The notes: generated by a model from the letters alone, not told the origin. Positions 16,766-25,765 are shown, counted from the stretch's first letter. The stretch: 64,000 nucleotides of DNA from an uncultured Aquimarina sp. (GCF_947495315.1 NZ_CANLYD010000001.1:62001-126000), one strand, 5' to 3'. Translations and numbers: made by a program.

Positions 16766-19476
16766 CTCAATTTTTTGGATACGAAATAACCCAGTAAAAT
16801 TACCAAAATAACACCCAACCCAATCCACAAAAACAACAAATTATTATATTGTGGTAACAAAGTCCCACTATCACCGATTAATACTAACGATGCCCAATAA
16901 TGAGGTGAAGCTTCTGCATCGGTATTGTTGTGTAGATAGTTAAGTTTGGCGGTTCGTAAAGCTGCAGATTTGGTTTGTCCTTCACTCAGGTTTTTATAAA
17001 AATCAGAAGTGATGATGGCGGTTGTTTTGTCATTTGTACTCCAGAGTGATGGAATCACAGATTTAGCTCCGGATTTAAAAAATCCACGGGCAAGGCTCAT
17101 AATACCTTCGCCTCGACGAACTTCTCCCAAAGAGGTGTTACATGCACTAAGTACTACCAAATCAGCATTGTTTTTCAGAGTGTTTAGCTCTAAATGATAT
17201 AGTTTTTTATCTCTAAAAGCAATCCAAGGATTTAAACTGTCAGAAGCATCAGCGTGAGTTGCTAAATGGACTATTTTATATTTATCAATTTCTTTTTTAA
17301 AGTTTTCTTTTGTGGCTTTATCTAGACTTAATAATTCTCCATCATAATAACTATTGGCATAAGAGATTTCTTCTAAACTTTTAGGTAAATTAATCAGTTT
17401 ATCAGGAAATTCAACTGGAGCTACTCCAAGAAAATCTTTGCTTGGTTTTCTTATAAACGAGTTGTTTTGTTTTTTAAACGAAAGGGAATATTCATAATTA
17501 ATCTCTGTTTCTTCTATTAAGTATGTATTCTTTTCTATATCTGTTATTAGAGCTTCGAAAGGAAAATAATTAAGAATATGATCCGCTATTATGGTAACTT
17601 TTTTATTTTTTATATAGCTTCTAATCTCTTTTGGGAATAGTGACTCATATACAATATTAGAAAGTTTTTTATATTCCTGAATTTCTTTTGAAGTATTAAA
17701 AGGTTTATTTAATTGTTGTCTTAATTTGTAAATATTTTTTTCAAACTTTTTAAGACTATCTATTTTAAATAACTTTTTTTTGTCATTGGATAATAACATA
17801 CCATAAGTTTCTGGTGCCACACCATACACTCTTTCTGCCATAGAGTATTGAACAACAATTTCATCATTTGGTAATGTAACATCCTCTAAAGAAATAATAG
17901 CTGGAAGCTTTGTAGATGTAAAATATTCTGGATAATAAGTAGCAAGAGAATCTTTATACGCTTGAAGTTTTGTTTTTCTGTCTAATACTAGCGATAATAT
18001 TGAATCTTTTTTATTTTCTTTCGTAGTAATCAATTCATTCTGAAGATTGATTATTTTATTTTTTAAGAAATACTCTCGTCCTAGTACACTATCTGGAATA
18101 TTTATTTTAGTTTTACTAACATCCTGCATTAATAATAAAACTTTGCTTTTTTCCATGAAATAAAAGGCATCTTTTAAATTATTATTAGCATTGCAAGCGT
18201 ATAAAGCTATAATATATATTTCAGAAGCTAAGCTTCTCCATAATAACTTTGATTCCTGCGAAATATTTTCCTTTAAAATATGATCTATTAAGGTATTACA
18301 CGTATATGCGGTACGAATAGCCTGTTGATAATATTTTAAACTATTCTCTTTTTTACCCATTAATATCCAAGTATGCATTTTTCTTTTTAATAATTCTAAG
18401 AAATACGCTTTGTCCTCTAAAACACTTATGTGTTCTGTTTTAGGTAACCAATAGATATCCGGAATTTTTGTGTTAAAAAATAAAGAAAAAGACTTCCGGA
18501 AATATTCTTGCGCCTCTAAAAATTCTTTGTTTTGTTTTGCATTATATCCAAATCCTGTATATATGTTTGCTAAATAGGCATCATCTTTTGTAGTATGCAG
18601 TAGTGCTTGATTAAGATGTTGTCTGGAAAGAATAGAGTCAATTCCTATGTAAGAAATACCTATATTATAATGTATAAATTGCATTTCGGACATAACTTTT
18701 TCATTGTTAATAATCTCTAAAGCTTTAGTGTAATAATCAAACCCTTTCTCGACATCTATAATTCCAGACCCTTTTTGATATAGATTAGCTAAGTTATTAT
18801 AAATGTAATATAATTTTAAAACGTTAGGTTTTTTTCCATTTTTAATTATTGAATCTGCAATTAGCAAATGTTGTACCGCTTTTTTGGTGCCAATTTCATT
18901 TCTTATTTTTGTATATGTAATAGCAATACTTATATGGTTACTTATTATGTATTTTTCGTTTTTATTTTTTTTGAAATATTCGAACGCTTTTAATTGATAT
19001 TCTATTGATTTATATAAGTCATCTAAACTTTCATAGCATTCGCCTATAATTGCATTCGCTCTTCCTTTGAGATAGTCAGTTTTACTAACTTTAATTACTT
19101 TTTTGAAGTACTCTAGAGCTTCTGTAATATTACCAGAGTATTTGTTGTAATTGGCATAGTTGTAGTAGCTTCTTTTTAGTAATTCTGGATCAGGCGGATT
19201 TGCCTTTTCTCTTGCTTCATATGCCATCTTAACAATTTTAATGGCTAGTGGTCTATCTTTCTCTCTTAGTATCCATTTAGCTAATAAATGAGCGTCATAC
19301 CCTAATTGCGTATAGTTTTTTTGTTCCTTATAGGAATCCAAAAGCTCATAATATATTTCAAGTTTATCATGATCCGTACCCGAACTTTTATGAATAGAAT
19401 CTAAGGCAAAAGAAATATCCTGGCAATGAACATTCATCGCCAGGATATAAAACAAAAAGAGTATATACTTTTTCAA
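16762..19476 (-). CDS. Secreted TPR-CHAT protein, proximal unit, first CHAT gene (TTG start)
   Basis: This 904-residue protein is the most divergent of the four over TPRs and most of the CHAT domain. It has a signal peptide, TPR repeats, and a dyad His741 (HLATHADAS) and Cys779 (LSACNTSLG). From SLARGFFKSG onward (roughly 16780-17097) it abruptly becomes almost identical to the 10549-13314 gene, which points to gene conversion. The start is TTG at 19474-19476, nine bases after the lipoprotein remnant. A C-terminal membrane helix ends SKKLR. Envelope location and protease activity are predicted from these features only. Confidence 0.85.
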   Translation of the reverse strand: MKKYILFLFYILAMNVHCQDISFALDSIHKSSGTDHDKLEIYYELLDSYKEQKNYTQLGYDAHLLAKWILREKDRPLAIKIVKMAYEAREKANPPDPELLKRSYYNYANYNKYSGNITEALEYFKKVIKVSKTDYLKGRANAIIGECYESLDDLYKSIEYQLKAFEYFKKNKNEKYIISNHISIAITYTKIRNEIGTKKAVQHLLIADSIIKNGKKPNVLKLYYIYNNLANLYQKGSGIIDVEKGFDYYTKALEIINNEKVMSEMQFIHYNIGISYIGIDSILSRQHLNQALLHTTKDDAYLANIYTGFGYNAKQNKEFLEAQEYFRKSFSLFFNTKIPDIYWLPKTEHISVLEDKAYFLELLKRKMHTWILMGKKENSLKYYQQAIRTAYTCNTLIDHILKENISQESKLLWRSLASEIYIIALYACNANNNLKDAFYFMEKSKVLLLMQDVSKTKINIPDSVLGREYFLKNKIINLQNELITTKENKKDSILSLVLDRKTKLQAYKDSLATYYPEYFTSTKLPAIISLEDVTLPNDEIVVQYSMAERVYGVAPETYGMLLSNDKKKLFKIDSLKKFEKNIYKLRQQLNKPFNTSKEIQEYKKLSNIVYESLFPKEIRSYIKNKKVTIIADHILNYFPFEALITDIEKNTYLIEETEINYEYSLSFKKQNNSFIRKPSKDFLGVAPVEFPDKLINLPKSLEEISYANSYYDGELLSLDKATKENFKKEIDKYKIVHLATHADASDSLNPWIAFRDKKLYHLELNTLKNNADLVVLSACNTSLGEVRRGEGIMSLARGFFKSGAKSVIPSLWSTNDKTTAIITSDFYKNLSEGQTKSAALRTAKLNYLHNNTDAEASPHYWASLVLIGDSGTLLPQYNNLLFLWIGLGVILVILLGYFVSKKLR

Positions 19477-19485
19477 TTAATTAAA

Positions 19486-19998
19486 TTAAAATGATGATTC
19501 ATAAATAATTCTTTCTAAAACGTCAACACAATCTGTAAAGTTACCTTCTAAATAAATATAATTAGAAGGATTCAGGCTGTCGTAAGGAGAATTATCATCA
19601 TCATCGTTCAATTCATCTTCCTGATTTGTTGCTTTATAAACAGCTGTAGAACCTTCAACGGTCCCACCGTCATATTCTCTAGGCAATTTAGTGCAGTCTA
19701 CTCTCCAGATTTCTATATATCCACATTCAGAGGTAATAGAAGTAAAATCTCCAAATCCTTCTGTAGCATTTCTATGCTGAAACCGGAATACATCGCGCTC
19801 ATAAGAGCTCATTGCATTCGTAAATATTACAAAGAGGTCACAATAAGAAGTTGAGCCTTCTAACAAATTGTTAAATGTTAGTTTTTTAGATAATAATTCC
19901 TGTTTTGTTTCTTATTCAATTCCAATTTCGTCCGTTGAGCAGCTTTGTATTCCAATAGCAAAGACCGCGGCTACTAATAGTAGTGTGATTTTTTTCAT
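19486..19998 (-). pseudogene. Small lipoprotein gene with in-frame stop (proximal CHAT operon)
   Basis: From the ATG at 19996-19998 the frame reads MKKITLLLVAAVFAIGIQSC and on to GIE, then a TAA at 19912-19914 (codon 29), where the distal copy has GAA. The same frame continues open for 141 more codons to a stop at 19486-19488, so the total of 171 codons equals the distal gene exactly. The body has Cys residues and a CGYIEIW segment reminiscent of CGYNEEW in the distal copy. It is either a recent one-base pseudogene or restarts downstream without a signal peptide (Met at 19866). A sequencing error is possible. Confidence 0.82.
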
Positions 19999-20194
19999 TC
20001 TTAAATCTTTTTTTGTTTATATATTTATTAGTATGTTTCCCTAACCTAATAAATGTTACCACGCAAAAGTAAAAAAAATCAAATAGTTAAAGATATCTTA
20101 ATGCAGATAACTGAAAAAGATCAACTAAAACAACTTGTTACCGGAGATACGAAGCTTATACAAGACGTGTATAAAAAAGAGTTTCCTAAAATAA
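19915..20194. repeat. 280-bp duplicated divergent-promoter segment, proximal copy
   Basis: This is the partner of 13746-14025. Here the sigma gene continues intact beyond the repeat, while the lipoprotein gene carries the nonsense codon just outside its left end. Confidence 0.9.
20030..20059 (-). promoter_or_regulatory. ECF-type promoter of the proximal lipoprotein-CHAT operon
   Basis: The minus strand has GTAACA (20054-20059), an 18-base spacer and CATACT (20030-20035). The layout is the same as in the distal copy. Further upstream TACTTTTG is a perfect TAnnTTTG box that could act as an alternative housekeeping promoter. The region lies between two divergent genes, so the sigma gene may be controlled from the same 100 bases. 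Confidence 0.5.
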
Positions 20195-20667
20195 GAAGGT
20201 TTGTCCTTACTAATAATGGAGATATTGCAGATGCAGAAGATGTTTTTCAGAAAGCGTTGATGCAATTGATAGCCAGATATAAGATAAAACCTTTTGTTAT
20301 AGAAACCTCTTTTGGAGCGTATTTTTATACAGTTTGTAGAAATTTATGGCGTAGAGAGCTAAATAAACAAAAACGGATAGTAACAAATGATGAGGTTCTG
20401 GAACACTCTAAAGAAGCAGAAGACATGACCATGGCAACTTTAGAACAAGAAAAGTGGGAGCTGTTTCAGGAGAAATTAACCGAACTGTCTGATAATTGTA
20501 AGCAATTATTACAGTTGTTTTTTAAGAAAGTACCTTATAAAGAGATCATGGAAGAACTAGGATATAACACAGATAATGTAGTAAGACAACGTATTTTTAA
20601 TTGTAAATCACAATTAACTAAATTGATAAAGAACGATACCCGATATAATCAAATTAAAGAATTATGA
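20101..20667 (+). CDS. ECF-family RNA polymerase sigma factor
   Basis: This 188-residue protein has region 2 over about 10-95 (DAEDVFQKALMQLIA, FGAYFYTVCRNLWRRE) and region 4 over about 125-180 (LSDNCKQLLQLFFKKVPYKEIMEELGY), with no region 1.1 or 3, as in ECF sigma factors. I start at the ATG at 20101, because the truncated duplicate begins there too and the 16-residue upstream extension lies in the promoter segment. The stop overlaps the next gene by ATGA. The divergent CHAT operon and the GTAACA-type promoters make it the likely regulator of the island. Confidence 0.9.
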   Translation: MQITEKDQLKQLVTGDTKLIQDVYKKEFPKIRRFVLTNNGDIADAEDVFQKALMQLIARYKIKPFVIETSFGAYFYTVCRNLWRRELNKQKRIVTNDEVLEHSKEAEDMTMATLEQEKWELFQEKLTELSDNCKQLLQLFFKKVPYKEIMEELGYNTDNVVRQRIFNCKSQLTKLIKNDTRYNQIKEL

Positions 20668-21461
20668 AGGACTACCCGATAGAAATAGATGATTATCTGA
20701 GTGGTACTATGTCCGCATCAGAAAAACAAGCGTTTGAGGAAAGACTAATTAAAGATCCAGTACTTGCTGAAGAACTAAAGTTGCAAAAAGATATGCTAAC
20801 CATTTATGAAGATCAAGAGTGGTTACAAGGTGATAAGGGAGCGTTACAAACAGAAGAAGCTACACAACTGAAATCTTTTTACGAAAGTGCAGAAGCGGCT
20901 AATTTAAAATCTACTATTAATGAAGTAATCACAGAAAACAGATCCGGTTCGCAGAGTAAAACGTTTTGGTTTATCGGTATTGCTGCATCCATTGCTGTAC
21001 TGATTACGGTTTCTTTATTTGTTTTTAAGGATAATAATTATGATGACTTGTATGCTTCTTATGTGCATCTGGATGAGATTCCATCATTAGTAACCAGAGG
21101 CGAGGATACTAATAAATTGTTAGAAAATGCGCAGTTGTTATTCGAAGATAAAAAGTATCAGGAAGCGACAGAGTCCTTCGCAGCTTATCACGCAAAAGAA
21201 ACTTCTATCGATCCATTAAGTTATATATACAATGGTATCTCTTATATAGAACTCAATAAATTTGATGAAGCCTTAGCGCAGTTTGAACTTTTAGCCAGTT
21301 CTAATACATTACAGTCCAAAAAAACGCATTGGTATAAGGCTTTAGTGTTGTTAAAACAAAAGAAGAAACGTAAGCTCAAAGATGTTTTACAAACAATTAT
21401 AGCAGATAAAAGCAATTACAAATACAAAGAAGCACAAGAGTTACTAGAAAAGATTGATTAA
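20664..21461 (+). CDS. Membrane anti-sigma-like protein with external TPR domain
   Basis: This 265-residue protein has a helical acidic N-terminal part (1-98, MKDYPIEIDDYLSGTMSASEKQAFE, resembling anti-sigma N-domains), one membrane helix at about 101-122, and a C-terminal TPR-like region (135-262, with YQEATESFAAYHAKE and FDEALAQFELL). The topology fits a cytoplasmic sigma-binding arm and a periplasmic sensor arm. It overlaps the sigma gene by 4 bases, so the two are made together. The TPR arm would lie in the same compartment as the TPR-CHAT proteins, suggesting contact or cleavage; this is inference. Confidence 0.8.
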   Translation: MKDYPIEIDDYLSGTMSASEKQAFEERLIKDPVLAEELKLQKDMLTIYEDQEWLQGDKGALQTEEATQLKSFYESAEAANLKSTINEVITENRSGSQSKTFWFIGIAASIAVLITVSLFVFKDNNYDDLYASYVHLDEIPSLVTRGEDTNKLLENAQLLFEDKKYQEATESFAAYHAKETSIDPLSYIYNGISYIELNKFDEALAQFELLASSNTLQSKKTHWYKALVLLKQKKKRKLKDVLQTIIADKSNYKYKEAQELLEKID

Positions 21462-21603
21462 TAATTTTGAGTCTTTTTCATAACATCATTTTTTTGAATA
21501 TTCTGTTATAAACCAATAAACAATCCTAAGTTTTTATACACTAAACATTAAGCAATTACCTATCTTTGCAGCTTAAAATTTAACAAGCTTAAAACACGCA
21601 GTT

Positions 21604-22536
21604 ATGCAAGACGGATTATACGCAAAATTTAATACAACAAAAGGGAGTATTCTGGTAAATCTAGAGTATAAGAAAACTCCGGGAACAGTTGGGAACTTTG
21701 TAGGTTTGGCAGAAGGAAATATGGAGAACCAGGCAGTTCCTCAAGGAAAACCTTATTATAATGGATTAAAATTTCATAGAGTTATTCCTGATTTTATGAT
21801 TCAGGGTGGAGATCCTCAAGGTTCAGGAGCTGGTGGACCAGGATATCAGTTTGATGATGAAATTCATCCTGACCTAAAACATGACGGACCAGGAGTATTA
21901 TCTATGGCAAATGCAGGACCTGGAACTAACGGAAGTCAGTTTTTTATTACTCACATAGAAACTGCTTGGTTAGATGGTAAACATACCGTTTTTGGTAAAG
22001 TGGTAGAAGGACAGGATGTTGTCAATACTGTAGCACAAGGAGATATTATCGAATCTTTAGAGATTGTTAGAGTAGGAGCAGATGCAGAGAATTTTAATGC
22101 AGTAGAGACTTTTAGACAGTTTAATGGAGCTAAAGCAGAGAGAGAAGCTGCAGCAAAAAAAGCGGCAGCACAACAATTAGAGGAATTGGCAGCTGGATTT
22201 GACAAAACTGATAGTGGTTTACATTATAAAATAATTCAAAAAGGAGATGGTGCACAAGCAGAAAAAGGAAAAACTGTTTCTGTTCATTATAAAGGAAGCT
22301 TAACGGATGGTACTGTTTTTGACTCTTCATATAAGCGTAACCAACCAATAGATTTTCCATTAGGAATAGGTCAAGTAATCTCAGGATGGGATGAAGGTAT
22401 TGCTTTATTGCAGGTAGGAGATAAGGCACGTTTCGTAATTCCACCATCTTTAGGATATGGAGCAAACGGTGCTGGAGGAGTAATTCCACCAAACGCTACT
22501 TTGATTTTTGATGTAGAATTGGTTGCGGTGAAATAA
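21604..22536 (+). CDS. Dual-family immunophilin: cyclophilin-FKBP fusion peptidylprolyl isomerase
   Basis: This 310-residue protein has two prolyl-isomerase domains. The cyclophilin part (about 4-160) shows [27 protein letters not shown] and [11 protein letters not shown], with the catalytic Arg in FHR. An Ala- and Lys-rich linker (162-195) leads to an FKBP domain (about 203-309) with [31 protein letters not shown] and the active-site aromatic and Asp residues. There is no signal peptide, so it acts in the cytoplasm as a folding helper. It is a single gene with its own terminator. Confidence 0.93.
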   Translation: MQDGLYAKFNTTKGSILVNLEYKKTPGTVGNFVGLAEGNMENQAVPQGKPYYNGLKFHRVIPDFMIQGGDPQGSGAGGPGYQFDDEIHPDLKHDGPGVLSMANAGPGTNGSQFFITHIETAWLDGKHTVFGKVVEGQDVVNTVAQGDIIESLEIVRVGADAENFNAVETFRQFNGAKAEREAAAKKAAAQQLEELAAGFDKTDSGLHYKIIQKGDGAQAEKGKTVSVHYKGSLTDGTVFDSSYKRNQPIDFPLGIGQVISGWDEGIALLQVGDKARFVIPPSLGYGANGAGGVIPPNATLIFDVELVAVK

Positions 22537-22554
22537 CCCCTTTTTTAAGGATAT

Positions 22555-22590
22555 AAAAAAACCTCTGAAGTTTATTTCAGAGGTTTTTTT
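22555..22590 (+). terminator. Rho-independent terminator after the immunophilin gene
   Basis: AACCTCTGAA and TTCAGAGGTT pair around a 6-base loop and are followed by a run of T. Confidence 0.9.
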
Positions 22591-22791
22591 GTGCTGATTG
22601 TGCGTTTTTTTATAGTGATTAATATTTTTTAACTTTATGTTAACACTTGTAGGTAGCCTTAAAATGGATGTTTTTTTGTTTCAATTTGTAATTTTTAACG
22701 AAAACAGTAAACTTTTCCATCTATAATTTAGATATTTACATCCTATTTTTAGGGTTGGGAACAAATAAGGAACCCCATTTTTTTATTAGTT

Positions 22792-23592
22792 ATGAAGTGG
22801 ATACTAGTAGTTTTTTTAACATTTTGTTGTATAAATTTTTCTTTTTCTCAGAAAGATGAAGCAACAATGGCAGCTATCTATGATCAGATAGAAATCATCG
22901 ATAGTTATATGGAATCTGATGTATTTTCATTGGATCCAGAAGAATTTCTTGATCAAATTGCTGATCATGGAGCAGAACTTAATGGATATTATGAACATGA
23001 GCGTTTAAAGAAAATAATAAGAAGAATAGGTATGCCTAATGCGATGGTGATTACCGTTTTCTATTTCTGGAACGATCAATTAATTCACGTAGACTATAAG
23101 CAGCGTCAATATATGGAAAAGAAAAATGATGATGGTTTCGTAGTGATGGATTATTCTAATGCCTTCACAAAGTATGAGTCTAAGCATTATTTTGATAAAG
23201 GAGAAGAGATCGACAAAGTGGTTACAGGTAAAGCAGTTACTAATATTGAACCAGAAGAAACTTTTGTAGCATACAGCTTGAGAATGAAATCTTTATTGGA
23301 TAATAAGTTTAAGAATAGAAGTACTTATGACGCTCTTCAAGGAAAATGGGTGAATGTCCAATTTCCTGATGAACATATGATTTTCGAAGAAACCATACGA
23401 TTTAATTTTCGTGATGGTAAGTTTTTAAAGAGATTAAAGGTGAAAATTAAGGATGGCGTTATGTATTGCTCATCTCCAAAAGATCAGTATGTTTATAAAT
23501 ATAAAATTGAATCTTTAAATGCATATGAGTTAGTAGTTAAGGATTTACAAGATACATCTTCAAACTTAGTTTTATATAAAAAAATAGAATAA
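22792..23592 (+). CDS. Secreted protein of unknown function
   Basis: This 266-residue protein has a signal peptide (MKWILVVFLTFCCINFSFSQ). The mature chain begins with a helical acidic part, and the last ~80 residues look like a lipocalin-type strand-rich module (LQGKWVNVQFPDEHMIFEETIRFNF...KIESLNAYELVVKDL). I do not recognise a named family. Ten bases separate it from the next gene, so they may be co-transcribed. Confidence 0.7.
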   Translation: MKWILVVFLTFCCINFSFSQKDEATMAAIYDQIEIIDSYMESDVFSLDPEEFLDQIADHGAELNGYYEHERLKKIIRRIGMPNAMVITVFYFWNDQLIHVDYKQRQYMEKKNDDGFVVMDYSNAFTKYESKHYFDKGEEIDKVVTGKAVTNIEPEETFVAYSLRMKSLLDNKFKNRSTYDALQGKWVNVQFPDEHMIFEETIRFNFRDGKFLKRLKVKIKDGVMYCSSPKDQYVYKYKIESLNAYELVVKDLQDTSSNLVLYKKIE

Positions 23593-23602
23593 AAACGATA
23601 CT

Positions 23603-24124
23603 ATGAATCTTCAATATCCCATAGGAGAATTTGAATGTCCTAATATTATTACTAAAGAGCATATCTCTAAGTGGATAAATGATATAGAAGAGTTACCAGC
23701 AAAAATATCTGAACTTGTTTCGGATTTTTCTGAAGAACAATTAGAGACCCCTTACCGATCTGGTGGATGGACAGCAAGACAGGTTATTCATCATATTCAT
23801 GACAGTCATCATAATGGGTATATACGTTTTAAATGGGCACTTACAGAAGACAAACCAGTCATCAAAGCTTATTATGAGGATCGATGGGCAGAATTATTTG
23901 ATACTAAATCAGCACCTATTCACCTTTCATTGGATTTGATTAAAGCATTGCATGCAAAATGGGTGTATTTCTTAAAAGGACTATCAGATAATGACCTGGA
24001 AAAAGGATTTATTCACCCGGAAGGTACTATAGAAATCTCGTTAGCAGAAGATATTGGTATATATGCTTGGCACGGAAATCATCATTTGGCACATCTGCAG
24101 ATAGTGGCAACAGCTACAAAATAG
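23603..24124 (+). CDS. YfiT/DinB-family bacillithiol-transferase-like metalloprotein
   Basis: This 173-residue four-helix DinB-like protein of the YfiT group joins bacillithiol to electrophiles in Bacillus. Motif WTARQVIHHIHDSHHN (residues 56-71) and the C-terminal WHGNHHLAHL (156-165) supply the His metal ligands. Length and order match the family. Its 3' end overlaps the convergent acetyltransferase gene by 11 bases. The thiol used in this organism is not shown by the sequence. Confidence 0.88.
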   Translation: MNLQYPIGEFECPNIITKEHISKWINDIEELPAKISELVSDFSEEQLETPYRSGGWTARQVIHHIHDSHHNGYIRFKWALTEDKPVIKAYYEDRWAELFDTKSAPIHLSLDLIKALHAKWVYFLKGLSDNDLEKGFIHPEGTIEISLAEDIGIYAWHGNHHLAHLQIVATATK

Positions 24125-24644
24125 AGAGCATCATTCTTTGCATTTCTCTGTAACCATCCTTTAATCCAGAATAGTCCAGATTGTAATAAGAAATAGTCTT
24201 GAATTCCAACTTTTTATAAAATTGAACAGCAGGACTTGTGGTCATAACATCAAGCCAAATAACTTTTTTATTCAATTCTTTAGCAAGATTTTTTGTAAAA
24301 TCCATAGCGTGTGTACCTATGCCTAATCCAGTAGCTTCAGCCAGAAGATATATTTTTTCAAGTTGAAGAGCTTCGGTTGGTGTATATTCGACTAATTCTT
24401 GGTGCTTTCTTAGTTTTAGCAATCCAAGTATCTTCTCAGACTTTTGAACCAAAAAATAAATAATGTTTTCAGTCTCAATATCTTTTTTAAAAGCGGCGGT
24501 AGTAAAACTTAAATTGACATAAAAACTAGTGTCTTCATTTTTCCAGATATGTGAGTAGTGTTCCGGATAGAATTGCTGACTTATTTTTACCAAAGCCTCA
24601 ATATCATTTTCTGAACATCTATGGAATTCAATTTCAAAAGCCAT
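24114..24644 (-). CDS. GNAT-family N-acetyltransferase
   Basis: This 176-residue GCN5-related acetyltransferase has acetyl-CoA motif A near LLAEATGLGIGTHAMDF and a final strand with VQFYKKLEFKTISYYNL. I use the ATG of MAFEIEFHR; the frame can be extended seven codons but would then overlap the upstream gene stop. The substrate is unknown. It follows the thioredoxin-like gene by 8 bases on the same strand. Confidence 0.85.
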   Translation of the reverse strand: MAFEIEFHRCSENDIEALVKISQQFYPEHYSHIWKNEDTSFYVNLSFTTAAFKKDIETENIIYFLVQKSEKILGLLKLRKHQELVEYTPTEALQLEKIYLLAEATGLGIGTHAMDFTKNLAKELNKKVIWLDVMTTSPAVQFYKKLEFKTISYYNLDYSGLKDGYREMQRMMLSIL

Positions 24645-24652
24645 ACAATATA

Positions 24653-25210
24653 TTATTCTTTCCACTTAATATTACAACCTATACTTGGCTTCTGCGGTTC
24701 TACGACCTTTGCGTTTTTAAGCACAGCGTCTAAAGCCTGACGCAGATCACGACCATTTACAGGGATTCCGTTTCCTGGTCTGGAATCATCTAATTGTCCT
24801 CTATAAATAAGTTTTAATTCTCCATCAAAAAGATAAAAATCCGGTGTGCAAGCTGCATCATAGGCTTTCGCTACTTCCTGAGTATCATCAAACAGATAAG
24901 GGAATGTATAATTGTTTTTCTGAGCTGTTTTCCACATATGCTTAGGAGCATCTTGTGGATAATTTTCAATATCATTACTGCTTATAGCCACAAAACCAAA
25001 ACCCTGTATACGATAATCGTTAGCTACTCTCACAATCTCCTCATTGACGTGAATAACAAAAGGACAATGATTGCATATAAACATAATTACGGTTCCTTTT
25101 TCACCTTTGATATCTTTTAAAGAAATCTCATTATTAGTAATCGCATCTACCAAAGTAAAATCCGGAGCGATTGTACCAAGTGGCAACATGTTAGATGGAG
25201 TTCGAGCCAT
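24653..25210 (-). CDS. Thioredoxin-family (AhpC/TSA-like) protein
   Basis: This 185-residue cytoplasmic redoxin has a thioredoxin fold with CxxC at Cys46 and Cys49 (FICNHCPF), preceded by APDFTLVDA and followed by VAISSNDIENYPQD and CTPDFYLFD with the conserved cis-Pro. No signal peptide is seen. It could reduce peroxides or disulfides; the partner is unknown. It leads the short operon with the acetyltransferase gene. Confidence 0.88.
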   Translation of the reverse strand: MARTPSNMLPLGTIAPDFTLVDAITNNEISLKDIKGEKGTVIMFICNHCPFVIHVNEEIVRVANDYRIQGFGFVAISSNDIENYPQDAPKHMWKTAQKNNYTFPYLFDDTQEVAKAYDAACTPDFYLFDGELKLIYRGQLDDSRPGNGIPVNGRDLRQALDAVLKNAKVVEPQKPSIGCNIKWKE

Positions 25211-25299
25211 ATTATTTAGTTTTAATGTTTTCGAAATTACAATTTTATACTATATAAGTCTAAAAAATGCTATCTTAGTTACATTAAAATTCCATAGTT

Positions 25300-25764
25300 A
25301 TGAAAACTTTAGAAACCTGGTTTAAAGAATATGCTGTAAGCCACCAAAACAAAACAAATATTGCAATTCATTTCATATGTGTTCCTGCTATATTCTTTTC
25401 TGTTGTAGGTTTAATTATGAGTATTCCTAGTGGGTTTTTAGCCTCAATTATACCAGGACAAAACCCTTTTATAGAAAATTGGGCCTTTGTAGTTTCCCTA
25501 CTTATTCTGCTTTTTTATGTTAGATTATCTGTGAAAATGGCGCTTCAGATATTAGTTTTTGTTGCTTTTTGTATTATTGCTAATTATTACATTAGTCAAT
25601 ATGCACCATTGTGGATGGTGTCTCTTATTATTTTTGTAGTTGCTTGGATTGGACAATTTTATGGACACCACTTAGAAGGAAAGAAGCCTTCTGCAGCACA
25701 GGACTTGCAGTTTTTGCTAATTGGACCTGCTTGGGTAATCCAAAAAATGTTTGGAAAAAAATAA
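25300..25764 (+). CDS. DUF962/Mpo1-like membrane protein
   Basis: This 154-residue protein has four membrane helices and the family landmarks WFKEYAVSHQNKTNIAIHFICVP near the start and GHHLEGKKPSAAQDL near the end, whose His residues match the iron-binding His set of yeast Mpo1, a 2-hydroxy-fatty-acid dioxygenase. Function in bacteria is less certain. The following hydrolase gene starts one base after its stop. Confidence 0.87.
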   Translation: MKTLETWFKEYAVSHQNKTNIAIHFICVPAIFFSVVGLIMSIPSGFLASIIPGQNPFIENWAFVVSLLILLFYVRLSVKMALQILVFVAFCIIANYYISQYAPLWMVSLIIFVVAWIGQFYGHHLEGKKPSAAQDLQFLLIGPAWVIQKMFGKK

Positions 25765-25765
25765 T

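Noticed and set aside
20053..20100. Longer N-terminus for the sigma factor
   Set aside because: The extension lies in the duplicated promoter segment, overlaps the GTAACA element and has no sigma-like sequence; the ATG at 20101 is better.
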